Positions 1-7,016 are shown, numbered from the stretch's first letter. The stretch is 7,041 nt of DNA from an uncultured Flavobacteriales bacterium (GCA_937924345.1 CALDTD010000007.1:1-7041), one strand, 5' to 3'. Notes: generated by a model from the sequence alone, not told the origin. Numbers and translations: made by a program.

Positions 1-38
1 CAAAAGAGGCACTTTCAAAAATAAAAGTAGCACTATAA
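1..38 (+). CDS. 3' end of an upstream gene (partial, product unknown)
   Basis: Three frames close within the first 43 bases. The most protein-like tail is the frame ending KEALSKIKVAL with a TAA at 36-38, which leaves one base before the ATG at 40. That matches the stop-then-ATG packing of the next two junctions. An alternative frame ends in a TGA at 41-43 that overlaps the ATG at 40 (ATGA), also a common operon junction. The third frame stops at 22-24. Too little is visible to name a product. The main inference is that the operon begins to the left of the window, since no promoter fits between this tail and the next gene. Confidence 0.4.
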   Translation, partial: KEALSKIKVAL

Positions 39-39
39 A

Positions 40-2130
40 ATGAAGCAATTTCTATTTTTAATCTTTCTTTTGTTCGCAGTCTTAGCAACTTTTGCTAAAG
101 ATAAAGTAATTGCAATTTCTTATTTTGATAATACAACTTCAAATAGTAAGTATAACGCTTTATCAAAAGGGATAGCTGATATGCTTATTACCGATCTGTC
201 TAAAGCAAAAGGGGTTGAAATAGTAGAGAGAGAAAAATTAGAAGAACTATTAAAAGAAATTAAACTAGGAAAGTCTAGTTATTTCGATCAAAGTACTGCT
301 CAAAAGCTAGGTAAAGGTTTGGGAGCCTCTACAATTTTAACTGGCGCTTTTTATGTATTAAATGACGTTATAAGAATTGACGCTCGTTTAATTAATGTAG
401 AAAATGGTAAAATAATGATTGCAGAAGAAGTTACGGGTAATACTTCAGATTTTTTTGGACTTCATAAACAACTAGTGAAGCTATTAATAGAATCATTAAA
501 TGTAAATTTCAATCCTAAAACAGAATCGACAGTAGATTATGATAATAAAATTGAACTAACTGCTGTAGTAAATTACTCCAATGCAATTTCTTATGAGGAC
601 AATGGATTAGAAGAGAATGCTACTGTAGTACTTGAAAACACTATTAAAAAATATCCTGAGTTTTTATTCGCTAAAACTAAATTAGATAAAATTAAAGAAT
701 TTATAGCAGAAAGAGAAAGGGAAAGAGCTGCACTAATGAATGTAAAATTAGCGGATTTTTGGAAAGACTTTAATCCAGGATCTGACAGTACAGCACTAAA
801 AGCTACACCAATATTTAATTCTTTTTTAATGAATCAAGATTACACCTCTCTATTAATTTTTAATCAAAAATTAAGAAAAAAAGGAATAAAAGAAGATAGA
901 CCAGCTTATACTGGTTCTGAAGTAACAATCGGAGAGCTTATGAACTATTATGATTGTATAGCATTATATACATTAAAAAAATATGATAAATTAATAACCC
1001 CTTCAAAACTTTTCTTATCAAAATATCCTACAAGCATGTACTTTAATAGTGTTAAAATGTTTCTTAACATGGGGATTAAAGAATTAGAAAAAATAGAAGA
1101 AGGCAAAAAAGGATTATCTGAAGCACTAGAATATAACGAAAAGAAAGAATATTTAGATTTTTTAAATCAATTAGACTACTACATGTATTCAAGGTTTATA
1201 CAAAAAGACATGTACAAGAAGTTTAAAAAAATATACGAGCAACAAATCATTAATTCCGATAAAGGTGCGCTGTTATTATTTGAGCCTTATGATAGATTCG
1301 ATGATATTACCGAATTCTTTGATATAGCTGAAGAGAACGGCGATAAAGAACTAATGATACAGATAAAAGATTTAGCAATAGCTATTTGTGAAAACACTGA
1401 TTATGAAGAGCAAGCGTATGATCTGGAAGAAGATATTGAGCGCTATGAAGAAAAGAAAGAAAGGCATTTAATCAAAAAAGCTGAGGCTCTTGAAAAACTA
1501 ACGAGTGGTGATATTAATCAGGTTTCTTCTGCGATAACTTGGTTTTGGCTAATGAGAGACAAGAAAGAAGAAAATTTCATAATAGATTGGAGTGAAAAAT
1601 ATTTATTGATGAATGATAATAGGGAGCAAGACAAAGTATATTCTACTCGATTAAAAGCTTATGAAAACATTGTAGAAGCACTGGATAGATTAGGAGAATT
1701 TGACAAAATGAAAACCACTTTAGAACGTTATAACTCTGATGAAATTTTGTTAAAAAATAAAGATCGAGAGTATGCTACTCAAGGAAGGGAGTTTAAAAAA
1801 CATTTAAGAGAGGGGCCTAAACAGTTTCAAGAGTTTGTTACAAAAATACTTAATCATGATATTAAATCGAATATATTGGCAGGTCAAGCAAAGGTATATA
1901 AAGAAAGGTATCAATACGTTGATGAAATAAATATACGAAAGGAATTATTAAATAAATATGATCTTTCAGATTCAGAAAAAGAATCTCAATATTACAACCT
2001 TTATTTTGCTTATTTTAATGTTGGAAATTTTGCTTTAGCTAGAAAGAACTTGGAATTAATAATCAATGAATTTCCAAATGGTGTGTATAGCGATGCTTCT
2101 AAATCAATTATATCAACTTTGCCCAAATAA
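40..2130 (+). CDS. Secreted CsgG-like domain protein with C-terminal TPR-like helical repeats
   Basis: The 696-residue product starts with a Sec signal peptide: K2, a hydrophobic stretch at 4-18 and a likely signal peptidase I site after A19 (TFA/KD). There is no lipobox cysteine, so it is probably periplasmic or secreted and not a lipoprotein. Residues about 22-155 resemble the CsgG/FlgO/TolB-N type alpha-beta domain: VIAISYFDN strand, an ALSKGIADMLITDL helix, EIVEREKL, then LGASTILTGAF and IRIDARLINVENGKIM. A TPR-like unit at about 172-208 follows, then a long charged helical region (coiled-coil-like near 453-490) and a clear TPR-like unit at about 650-685. True CsgG is a lipoprotein pore with membrane beta-hairpins; neither the lipid anchor nor obvious hairpins is seen, so a curli-secretion role is not supported. 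It directly abuts the phosphatase gene downstream. Domain family is fairly sure; function is unknown. Confidence 0.75.
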   Translation: MKQFLFLIFLLFAVLATFAKDKVIAISYFDNTTSNSKYNALSKGIADMLITDLSKAKGVEIVEREKLEELLKEIKLGKSSYFDQSTAQKLGKGLGASTILTGAFYVLNDVIRIDARLINVENGKIMIAEEVTGNTSDFFGLHKQLVKLLIESLNVNFNPKTESTVDYDNKIELTAVVNYSNAISYEDNGLEENATVVLENTIKKYPEFLFAKTKLDKIKEFIAERERERAALMNVKLADFWKDFNPGSDSTALKATPIFNSFLMNQDYTSLLIFNQKLRKKGIKEDRPAYTGSEVTIGELMNYYDCIALYTLKKYDKLITPSKLFLSKYPTSMYFNSVKMFLNMGIKELEKIEEGKKGLSEALEYNEKKEYLDFLNQLDYYMYSRFIQKDMYKKFKKIYEQQIINSDKGALLLFEPYDRFDDITEFFDIAEENGDKELMIQIKDLAIAICENTDYEEQAYDLEEDIERYEEKKERHLIKKAEALEKLTSGDINQVSSAITWFWLMRDKKEENFIIDWSEKYLLMNDNREQDKVYSTRLKAYENIVEALDRLGEFDKMKTTLERYNSDEILLKNKDREYATQGREFKKHLREGPKQFQEFVTKILNHDIKSNILAGQAKVYKERYQYVDEINIRKELLNKYDLSDSEKESQYYNLYFAYFNVGNFALARKNLELIINEFPNGVYSDASKSIISTLPK

Positions 2131-4020
2131 ATGAATAAAGAAGCACTTGACATTAAGTTATCAAAGGTTTGGGAAGAAAGATACAGTAATACTCTTTCTG
2201 CATATAACGAAGTCAAATCACTGTACAATACTGCAAAGGATTTAAAATACTCGAAGGGAATTTCCTATTCCCTACTCTATAAAAGTTTGTTTACTTTTTG
2301 GTTAGAAAAAGATAAAGAAGTTATAACTCCAATTTTAAAAGCAATAGAATTATTTAAAGAGTTAAATGATGAGCTAGGGCTTACTAGAGCATACAATATA
2401 TTATCAAATGTTTATGACAACTATGGAGATTATAGTGCTGCAACTAGCTATTCACAGAATGCCGTAAATATTGCAAAAAAAAAGAATTATATAGAAGAGC
2501 TTGGAGATGCTTATACTTCATTAGGACAAGTTTATAATCGATTAGAAGATTATAATACTTCCGCAGAGATCCTAAAAAAAGGATTAGCAATAAGAAAAAA
2601 AATAAAAGCTGTTTACGCACAATCATCTTCATTAAATTTAATTGCCAGAACTTACACACAAGCCAAACAATTTGACAAATCTTTAGAATATTATAATAAA
2701 AGTTTAGATTTAAGAAGATCAATTAACGACCAAAACGGCCTACCCTGGAGCTACCTTGGTATAGCTAGCTTGTATCAAGAGATAGGAGAATATGAGCAAT
2801 CTAAAAAATACTACAATAAAGCTCTTTCAAATAAAAATGAAAATAAACGATTAGAATTGCTTTGTAATGTAGGAATTGGCAAAATTGCACTTCAAGAAAA
2901 TGAGCTAGATATAGCAAAAAATATTCTCACTAAGTCTTTGAAATTAGCAAAAGCACTAAAAATAAAATCGGTAATGTATGATTTACATTTTTCTATTGCT
3001 GATGTTTATCAAAAAGAAAATAATCCAACAAAAGAATTAGAACACTTTAAGGCTTTTTACAAACTAAAAGAGGAAATCTTAAATGCTGAAACTACAAATA
3101 AGCTAAAAAAACAACAAGTTGCATTTTCGGTAGAAAGAAGTCGAAAAGAAGCTGAAATTTACCAATTAAAAAATGTTGAATTAAAGAAGGCTTATAATAT
3201 TGTACATGAAAAAAATACGGAAATAACAGATAGTATCAATTATGCTAAACGTATTCAAGATGCCTTATTTCCAACACTTTCATATTTTCATAAATCTTTT
3301 CCAAATTCGTACCTAATATACAAGCCAAAAGATATTGTAGCTGGAGACTTTTATTGGATAGACGAACGTAAAGATCAACTATTTTTTGCGGTGGCAGATT
3401 GCACTGGACATGGAGTTCCTGGGGCAATGGTAAGTGTAATCTGCAACAATGCTTTAAATAGAGCAGTTAGAGAATTTAAAATCTCTAGCCCAGCAAAGAT
3501 TTTAGATAAAGTAACAGAATTAGTACGAACTACATTTGAAAAAAGCGAAGAAAAAGTTCCTGACGGAATGGATATAGCGCTTTGTGCATACAATAAATCC
3601 ACAAAAGAACTAGAATATTCTGGCGCAAACAATTCGCTTTATGTTATTTCTCAAAAAAGTAATAATTTAGCAAAATATAGAGATCACAAAACATTAACTT
3701 TCGAAAATAGTTCGCTTTTTGTAATTCCAGCAACTAAACAATCTGTTGGAGGATTTGATTTTACAAAACCATTTGTTAACCATAAACTTCAACTCGAAAA
3801 AGGAGATTTTATATGTTTATTTAGCGATGGTTATGCCGATCAATTTGGTGGTGATAAGGGAAAAAAACTTAAGTATAAACCATTTAAAGAGTTATTACTT
3901 AAAACCCATCAAATCCCTCACATACAACAACAAAAAGTAATTGACACTGCCTTTGAAAACTGGAAAGGGGATTTAGAACAAATAGATGATGTTTGTGTTA
4001 TGGGTATTAATATTGATTAA
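2131..4020 (+). CDS. TPR-coiled coil-SpoIIE family (PP2C-type) serine/threonine phosphatase
   Basis: The 629-residue protein has no signal peptide and no membrane segment, so it should be cytoplasmic. Residues about 15-315 form tandem TPRs (for example LGDAYTSLGQVYNRLEDY and SYLGIASLYQEIGEYEQS). Residues about 320-370 are a charged coiled coil, a usual linker to a signalling output. The PP2C domain runs from about 380 to the end and keeps the expected metal-binding motifs: VAGDFYW (D406), ADCTGHG (D423, G428), MD at 480-481, FSDGYAD (D566) and the final DD at 619-620. It should remove phosphate from Ser/Thr of a protein, classically a STAS-type anti-sigma antagonist, but that substrate is only inferred. 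The start is fixed by the ATG abutting the previous TAA. Many Bacteroidota relatives have a signal peptide and a membrane helix between TPR and output; this one lacks both. The TPRs probably bind a regulator. Confidence 0.9.
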   Translation: MNKEALDIKLSKVWEERYSNTLSAYNEVKSLYNTAKDLKYSKGISYSLLYKSLFTFWLEKDKEVITPILKAIELFKELNDELGLTRAYNILSNVYDNYGDYSAATSYSQNAVNIAKKKNYIEELGDAYTSLGQVYNRLEDYNTSAEILKKGLAIRKKIKAVYAQSSSLNLIARTYTQAKQFDKSLEYYNKSLDLRRSINDQNGLPWSYLGIASLYQEIGEYEQSKKYYNKALSNKNENKRLELLCNVGIGKIALQENELDIAKNILTKSLKLAKALKIKSVMYDLHFSIADVYQKENNPTKELEHFKAFYKLKEEILNAETTNKLKKQQVAFSVERSRKEAEIYQLKNVELKKAYNIVHEKNTEITDSINYAKRIQDALFPTLSYFHKSFPNSYLIYKPKDIVAGDFYWIDERKDQLFFAVADCTGHGVPGAMVSVICNNALNRAVREFKISSPAKILDKVTELVRTTFEKSEEKVPDGMDIALCAYNKSTKELEYSGANNSLYVISQKSNNLAKYRDHKTLTFENSSLFVIPATKQSVGGFDFTKPFVNHKLQLEKGDFICLFSDGYADQFGGDKGKKLKYKPFKELLLKTHQIPHIQQQKVIDTAFENWKGDLEQIDDVCVMGINID

Positions 4021-4515
4021 ATGAAATTCAATACTGTTTTACTTAACCTTAGAAGTGCTAAAAACGTGGGAATGATCGCACGATCTCATCTTGCTTTTGG
4101 TGGTGATTTATTAATCTTAATTGGAGATGAAAACAAATGGAACTTTAAAGGTGGAACAAGTACATATACTCGTAAATTAATTGAGTCAGAAAAATTACTT
4201 TTTTTTAAAAACTTTAAGGAATTTAGAAAATGGAATATTAATCATTTGAATTTTAAGAACCTAGCTATAGAAGTAGCTGAAAACGCAGTAAAATCTCATC
4301 AATATAATTACCCTGAAAATTGTAATGTAATTCTTGGCAACGAAAGAACTGGAATACCTACAGAGATTATTAAAGAATGTGATTTAGCTATTACAATACC
4401 CCAAATAACCCCAATTGGAAGTTTAAATGTAGCAATTTCTGCTTCTATCCTTTTTTATGAAATTAGCCAAAGAATGAAGGCTAAAACAAGTATTGAAAAC
4501 TATAAGTTTACTTAA
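4021..4515 (+). CDS. Minimal SpoU/TrmH-family RNA 2'-O-methyltransferase
   Basis: The 164-residue product is essentially the bare SPOUT catalytic domain, about the size of TrmL. All three SpoU motifs are visible: motif 1 NVGMIAR with N15 and R21, motif 2 VILGNERTGIP at 103-113 (N107, E108, G111), and motif 3 IPQITPIGSLNVAISAS at 126-142 (S134, L135, N136). In this family these residues form the trefoil knot that binds S-adenosylmethionine, and the motif 1 arginine takes part in 2'-O-ribose methylation, usually of tRNA or rRNA. No extra RNA-binding domain is present, so the target nucleotide cannot be told. It abuts the phosphatase stop without a gap and is the last gene of the operon; the tie to signalling genes may be chance. 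Its last 8 bases overlap the 3' end of the convergent GSCFA gene. Confidence 0.9.
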   Translation: MKFNTVLLNLRSAKNVGMIARSHLAFGGDLLILIGDENKWNFKGGTSTYTRKLIESEKLLFFKNFKEFRKWNINHLNFKNLAIEVAENAVKSHQYNYPENCNVILGNERTGIPTEIIKECDLAITIPQITPIGSLNVAISASILFYEISQRMKAKTSIENYKFT

Positions 4516-5458
4516 AATTTAAATAAGGGTATTTCGCTTTTACAGCCTTAACATTAGCTTTTGTTTTTTGTAAAAATTTCTTGTGAGCTTCAGAATTAGG
4601 ATTGAAGGCTTTGTGTGCTAAAGCTTTTTTTAATTTTACAACTTCTTTAGTAATCGAAACTGTTTCTAGATTAAAAAAAGTAGTTCTAAACTTATCATAA
4701 ATATAATTAACAGCTTGTTGATTCGGGTGCAACAAATCGCTTTCGTAAAAACGATAATCTCTTAACTCATCCATTACAATTTCGTAAGAAGGAAAGTAAG
4801 AAACATTATTAAAAACTTCAGTCAATTCTTGCACTGCTAACTGCAAAACGGCTTTACTTCTATTGTTCTCCACTACTCCATCTTTCCAATGACGAACAGG
4901 GCTTATAGTGAAAATTACCTTCAACTGCTTATTACTTTGAAAATAAAGGTCTAGAGTTGTCTTAAAACAATTTACAACCTCATCAACAGTTAATAAACGT
5001 TTAGTAAATTGAGAATTCGGTATTTTGTGACAGTTCGCTACAATTTCTCTAGAAATATTATGAGTATAAACCCAAGCTGTTCCTAATGTAATAATTAAAG
5101 TATTAGCGTCTTTGTAAAATTCATTAGCAGACCTTATAGACTTATTTATTGCTGAAAGACATGTTTCTTTTGTTAATCCATCAAACTCACTGTGATGTGC
5201 TAAACTAACCCACCTATCGTCTATATTATATAAATCTTCTTCTATAAAAATTTTATTCTTAAGAATAGCTTCTAGACTTTGGGCAATCGAAATTGGATTA
5301 AAAAGAATTCCAAACGGATTAAGATTTATTGAAAAAGCTTCTTCACTTATTTTTTGACCAATATTTTGACTAAAACATGAACCAATTAAAGCTATTTTAT
5401 CTTTATGACTAATCTTAAAATCAGAAACAGGTATTTTGACTTCGGTTCTAAATAGCAT
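4508..5458 (-). CDS. GSCFA domain protein (SGNH-hydrolase-like)
   Basis: The 316-residue protein carries the family signature LIGSCFSQNIG near the N-terminus (G26, S27, C28, F29), followed by NPFGILFNP at 47-55. Further conserved blocks are HHSEF at 88-92, LGTAWVY at 125-131, SPVRHWKDG at 186-194 with N198/N199, and a late DLLHPN at 241-246. In SGNH hydrolases the block I serine (here S27) and the late Asp/His pair (here D241, H244) form the catalytic set, so an esterase or acyl-hydrolase activity is plausible by fold; the substrate of GSCFA proteins is not established to my knowledge. No signal peptide is seen, so it is probably cytoplasmic. The C-terminal tail (about 270-316) is Lys-rich. 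Its gene follows lhgO after 117 bp on the same strand and may be co-transcribed. Confidence 0.85.
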   Translation of the reverse strand: MLFRTEVKIPVSDFKISHKDKIALIGSCFSQNIGQKISEEAFSINLNPFGILFNPISIAQSLEAILKNKIFIEEDLYNIDDRWVSLAHHSEFDGLTKETCLSAINKSIRSANEFYKDANTLIITLGTAWVYTHNISREIVANCHKIPNSQFTKRLLTVDEVVNCFKTTLDLYFQSNKQLKVIFTISPVRHWKDGVVENNRSKAVLQLAVQELTEVFNNVSYFPSYEIVMDELRDYRFYESDLLHPNQQAVNYIYDKFRTTFFNLETVSITKEVVKLKKALAHKAFNPNSEAHKKFLQKTKANVKAVKAKYPYLNFK

Positions 5459-5575
5459 TTTAAATTAGTTTTTTGCTTCTTAAAATTAATACATCACTTT
5501 AAATAAGCCTTAATAAATAAACACGAACAAATTATCTCTTCTTCAGAAAAGTAATATATTCTTCCTTTTGTAAAA
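5459..5575 (-). other. Intergenic gap between lhgO and the GSCFA gene, no clear signal
   Basis: These 117 bases are very A+T-rich. Reading on the minus strand, near matches to the Bacteroidota -7 element occur (TACTTTTC, TAATTTTA), but none has the final G or a well-spaced TTTG upstream. No strong hairpin followed by a T-run is visible after the lhgO stop. The GSCFA gene could therefore be read through from lhgO or use a weak promoter here. Confidence 0.4.
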
Positions 5576-6796
5576 CTATAAACTAAAATGCTTTTTTGCC
5601 ATTTCTAGAATCTCGTCACCAATTGCTAAAGATGCAGTTGCTGCAGGAGAAGGAGCATTTAACACATGAATGCTATTTTTTCCGTATTCGATTCTAAAAT
5701 CATCTCTTGTATCTCCATCATTACCCAACAATAAAGCTCGCACCCCAGAACGGCCAGGTCTTATATCGTCCATCGTAAGGGAAGGTATCATCGTTTGTAA
5801 TGTCTGTAGAAATAGCTTCTTAGAAAATGCTCTTCTATATTCATTAATACCAAAACTCATATTTTTAAAAAACAACTTCCAAGTACCACCATAAGACAAT
5901 GCACTAGCCGTATCTTTTAAACTAAAGTCTGTTTTTCCATACCCCTCTCTTTTAAATGTGAAAACTGCATTTGGACCACATTCAATTTCCCCGTCTGTCA
6001 TTCTTGTAAAATGAACACCTAAAAATGGAAAATCTGGATTTGGAACAGGGTAAATTAAGTGTTTAACTTTATGCTTTGCTTGATCGGTTAATTCATAATA
6101 ATCTCCTCTAAAACCAACAACTTTCTCCTTCATTTTTACACCGTCTTTCTTTGCAAGACGATCTGCTTGTAGCCCACCACAAAAAACTAAATATTTAGCT
6201 TTGTAATCTCCTTTAGAAGTCTTTATCTCCGAATAATTTTCATGGTGTACAAAACCTTGGGCTTCTGTTCCCATTGCAACTTTACTGGCTGGCTGAATAC
6301 CTTTAGCAACTTCTACCATTTTTTCGGTAGCTCCTCTATAATCAATAATACCTGTACAAGGCACATAAATACCTCCTATACTTTCTACATGTGGTTCTAT
6401 TTCTTTTACTTGATCTGAATTAATTTTTTCTATTCCTTCAGTATTATTGGCTAAACCATTTGCAAAAATTTTATCTACAAAAGGTAATTCACTCTCTTTC
6501 GTGGCAACAACTACTTTTCCACATACATCATGTGCTACATTATATTCTTTAGCAAAAGCAACCAATTCGTGACGTCCTTTTACACAATTTTTTGCTTTTA
6601 AAGAACCGGGAGTATAATACAACCCTGAATGAATAACTCCAGAATTATTACCTGTTTGATGATTTGCTAATTGATCTTCTTTTTCAATTAAAATCATTTT
6701 TAGATTAGGATAGGCCTTTTGCATTTTATAAAGTGTACCAGCACCTACTATTCCTCCTCCAATAATTGCTATATCGTATTGCTCTTGATTTCCCAT
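5576..6796 (-). CDS. lhgO: L-2-hydroxyglutarate oxidase (FAD-dependent)
   Basis: Counted from the chosen start this is 406 residues, close to the usual length of about 400 for LhgO. It oxidises L-2-hydroxyglutarate to 2-oxoglutarate, a repair step that removes the product of promiscuous malate or lactate dehydrogenases. The dinucleotide-binding motif IIGGGIVGAG sits at 11-20, with E38 placed to bind the FAD ribose. HQTGNNSGVIHSGLYY at 45-60, the FRGDYYEL block at 229-236, PVPNPDFPFLGVHFTR at 251-266 and RPGRSGVRA at 346-354 are typical of the subfamily and separate it from other DAO-type oxidases. An in-frame ATG at 6832 would add 12 residues (MCIFVSKFFEQI), but a promoter -7-like motif lies inside that stretch and family members begin just ahead of the FAD strand, so 6796 is preferred. 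No csiD/glarH-type glutarate hydroxylase gene is nearby. It is transcribed divergently from ffs. Confidence 0.9.
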   Translation of the reverse strand: MGNQEQYDIAIIGGGIVGAGTLYKMQKAYPNLKMILIEKEDQLANHQTGNNSGVIHSGLYYTPGSLKAKNCVKGRHELVAFAKEYNVAHDVCGKVVVATKESELPFVDKIFANGLANNTEGIEKINSDQVKEIEPHVESIGGIYVPCTGIIDYRGATEKMVEVAKGIQPASKVAMGTEAQGFVHHENYSEIKTSKGDYKAKYLVFCGGLQADRLAKKDGVKMKEKVVGFRGDYYELTDQAKHKVKHLIYPVPNPDFPFLGVHFTRMTDGEIECGPNAVFTFKREGYGKTDFSLKDTASALSYGGTWKLFFKNMSFGINEYRRAFSKKLFLQTLQTMIPSLTMDDIRPGRSGVRALLLGNDGDTRDDFRIEYGKNSIHVLNAPSPAATASLAIGDEILEMAKKHFSL

Positions 6797-6819
6797 GATC
6801 TGTTCAAAAAATTTAGAAA

Positions 6820-6850
6820 CAAAAATACACAATGTAAGATAGACTGAAAG
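6820..6850 (-). promoter_or_regulatory. Candidate lhgO promoter (Bacteroidota type)
   Basis: On the minus strand TATTTTTG (6827 down to 6820) matches the -7 consensus TAnnTTTG of the Bacteroidota primary sigma factor. The upstream element is poor: TTTC at 6849-6846, 18 nt away, in place of TTTG. Transcription would begin near 6815, giving a leader of roughly 15-20 nt before the ATG at 6796. The -7 match is what is seen; function is inference. Confidence 0.45.
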
Positions 6851-6878
6851 CCCAATTATATTTTTTTATTAAAAACCA

Positions 6879-6908
6879 TTGCAAAAGAAAAAACTTTAGT
6901 TACTTTTG
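6879..6908 (+). promoter_or_regulatory. ffs promoter (TTG-N19-TAnnTTTG)
   Basis: TTG at 6879-6881 and TACTTTTG at 6901-6908 are separated by 19 nt, an excellent match to the -33/-7 promoter of Bacteroidota. The predicted transcription start at about 6911-6914 coincides with the first paired bases of the SRP RNA at 6913, which supports both calls. Confidence 0.8.
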
Positions 6909-6912
6909 TAGC

Positions 6913-7007
6913 GGGTAAGTCTTACACGACCAGCTCCTACTTAATCCCCCAGGACAGGAATGTAGCAAGGGTCGGTGGTTGAGCGGTGCGATGTAAGTAG
7001 CTTACCC
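6913..7007 (+). ncRNA. ffs: Signal recognition particle RNA, small bacterial (4.5S) type
   Basis: This RNA binds Ffh and forms the SRP that targets nascent membrane and secreted proteins to FtsY and SecYEG. The domain IV core is visible: CAGG (6950-6953), a 3-bp stem ACA/TGT around a GGAA tetraloop (6957-6960), and AGCA (6964-6967), the symmetric loop recognised by the Ffh M domain, flanked by CCC/GGG pairing. The ends pair perfectly: GGGTAAG at 6913-6919 with CTTACCC at 7001-7007, then CTTACA at 6921-6926 with TGTAAG at 6992-6997. An inner stem GCTC/GAGC (6933-6936 with 6981-6984) extends the rod. At about 95 nt it is the short form with no Alu domain. Exact ends are inferred from pairing and the promoter. 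Confidence 0.93.
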
Positions 7008-7016
7008 ATTTTTTTT
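6992..7016 (+). terminator. Probable ffs terminator
   Basis: The 3' arm of the closing SRP RNA helix (TGTAAG and CTTACCC) is followed after one A by eight T residues at 7009-7016. The RNA's own terminal helix with the T-run would work as an intrinsic terminator. Confidence 0.6.

Noticed and set aside
40..100. Lipoprotein signal in the CsgG-like protein
   Set aside because: There is no cysteine in or after the hydrophobic stretch, so no lipobox; a signal peptidase I site after A19 fits better.
2010..3632. Open frames on the minus strand at 2010-2228, 2444-2722, 3245-3427 and 3375-3632
   Set aside because: All lie opposite well-supported coding sequence of the CsgG-like or phosphatase genes, and their translations show no family motif; some are merely Leu/Phe-rich complements of A-rich DNA.
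3746..3940. Open frame of 64 residues on the plus strand inside the phosphatase gene
   Set aside because: It is out of frame within the catalytic PP2C region that contains the SDG motif, and has no recognisable features.
5500..5520. Small inverted repeat TAAG-C-CTTA between lhgO and the GSCFA gene
   Set aside because: Only 4 bp of stem in A+T-rich DNA with a loop too small to form; it is likely chance and not a terminator or operator.
5670..5894. Open frame of 74 residues on the plus strand opposite lhgO
   Set aside because: It is antisense to the conserved C-terminal part of lhgO (RPGRSGVRA block) and has no motif of its own.
6797..6832. Longer 418-residue form of the L-2-hydroxyglutarate oxidase
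   Set aside because: The added 12 residues are not part of the FAD fold and overlap a promoter -7-like motif; the ATG at 6796 gives the usual family length.
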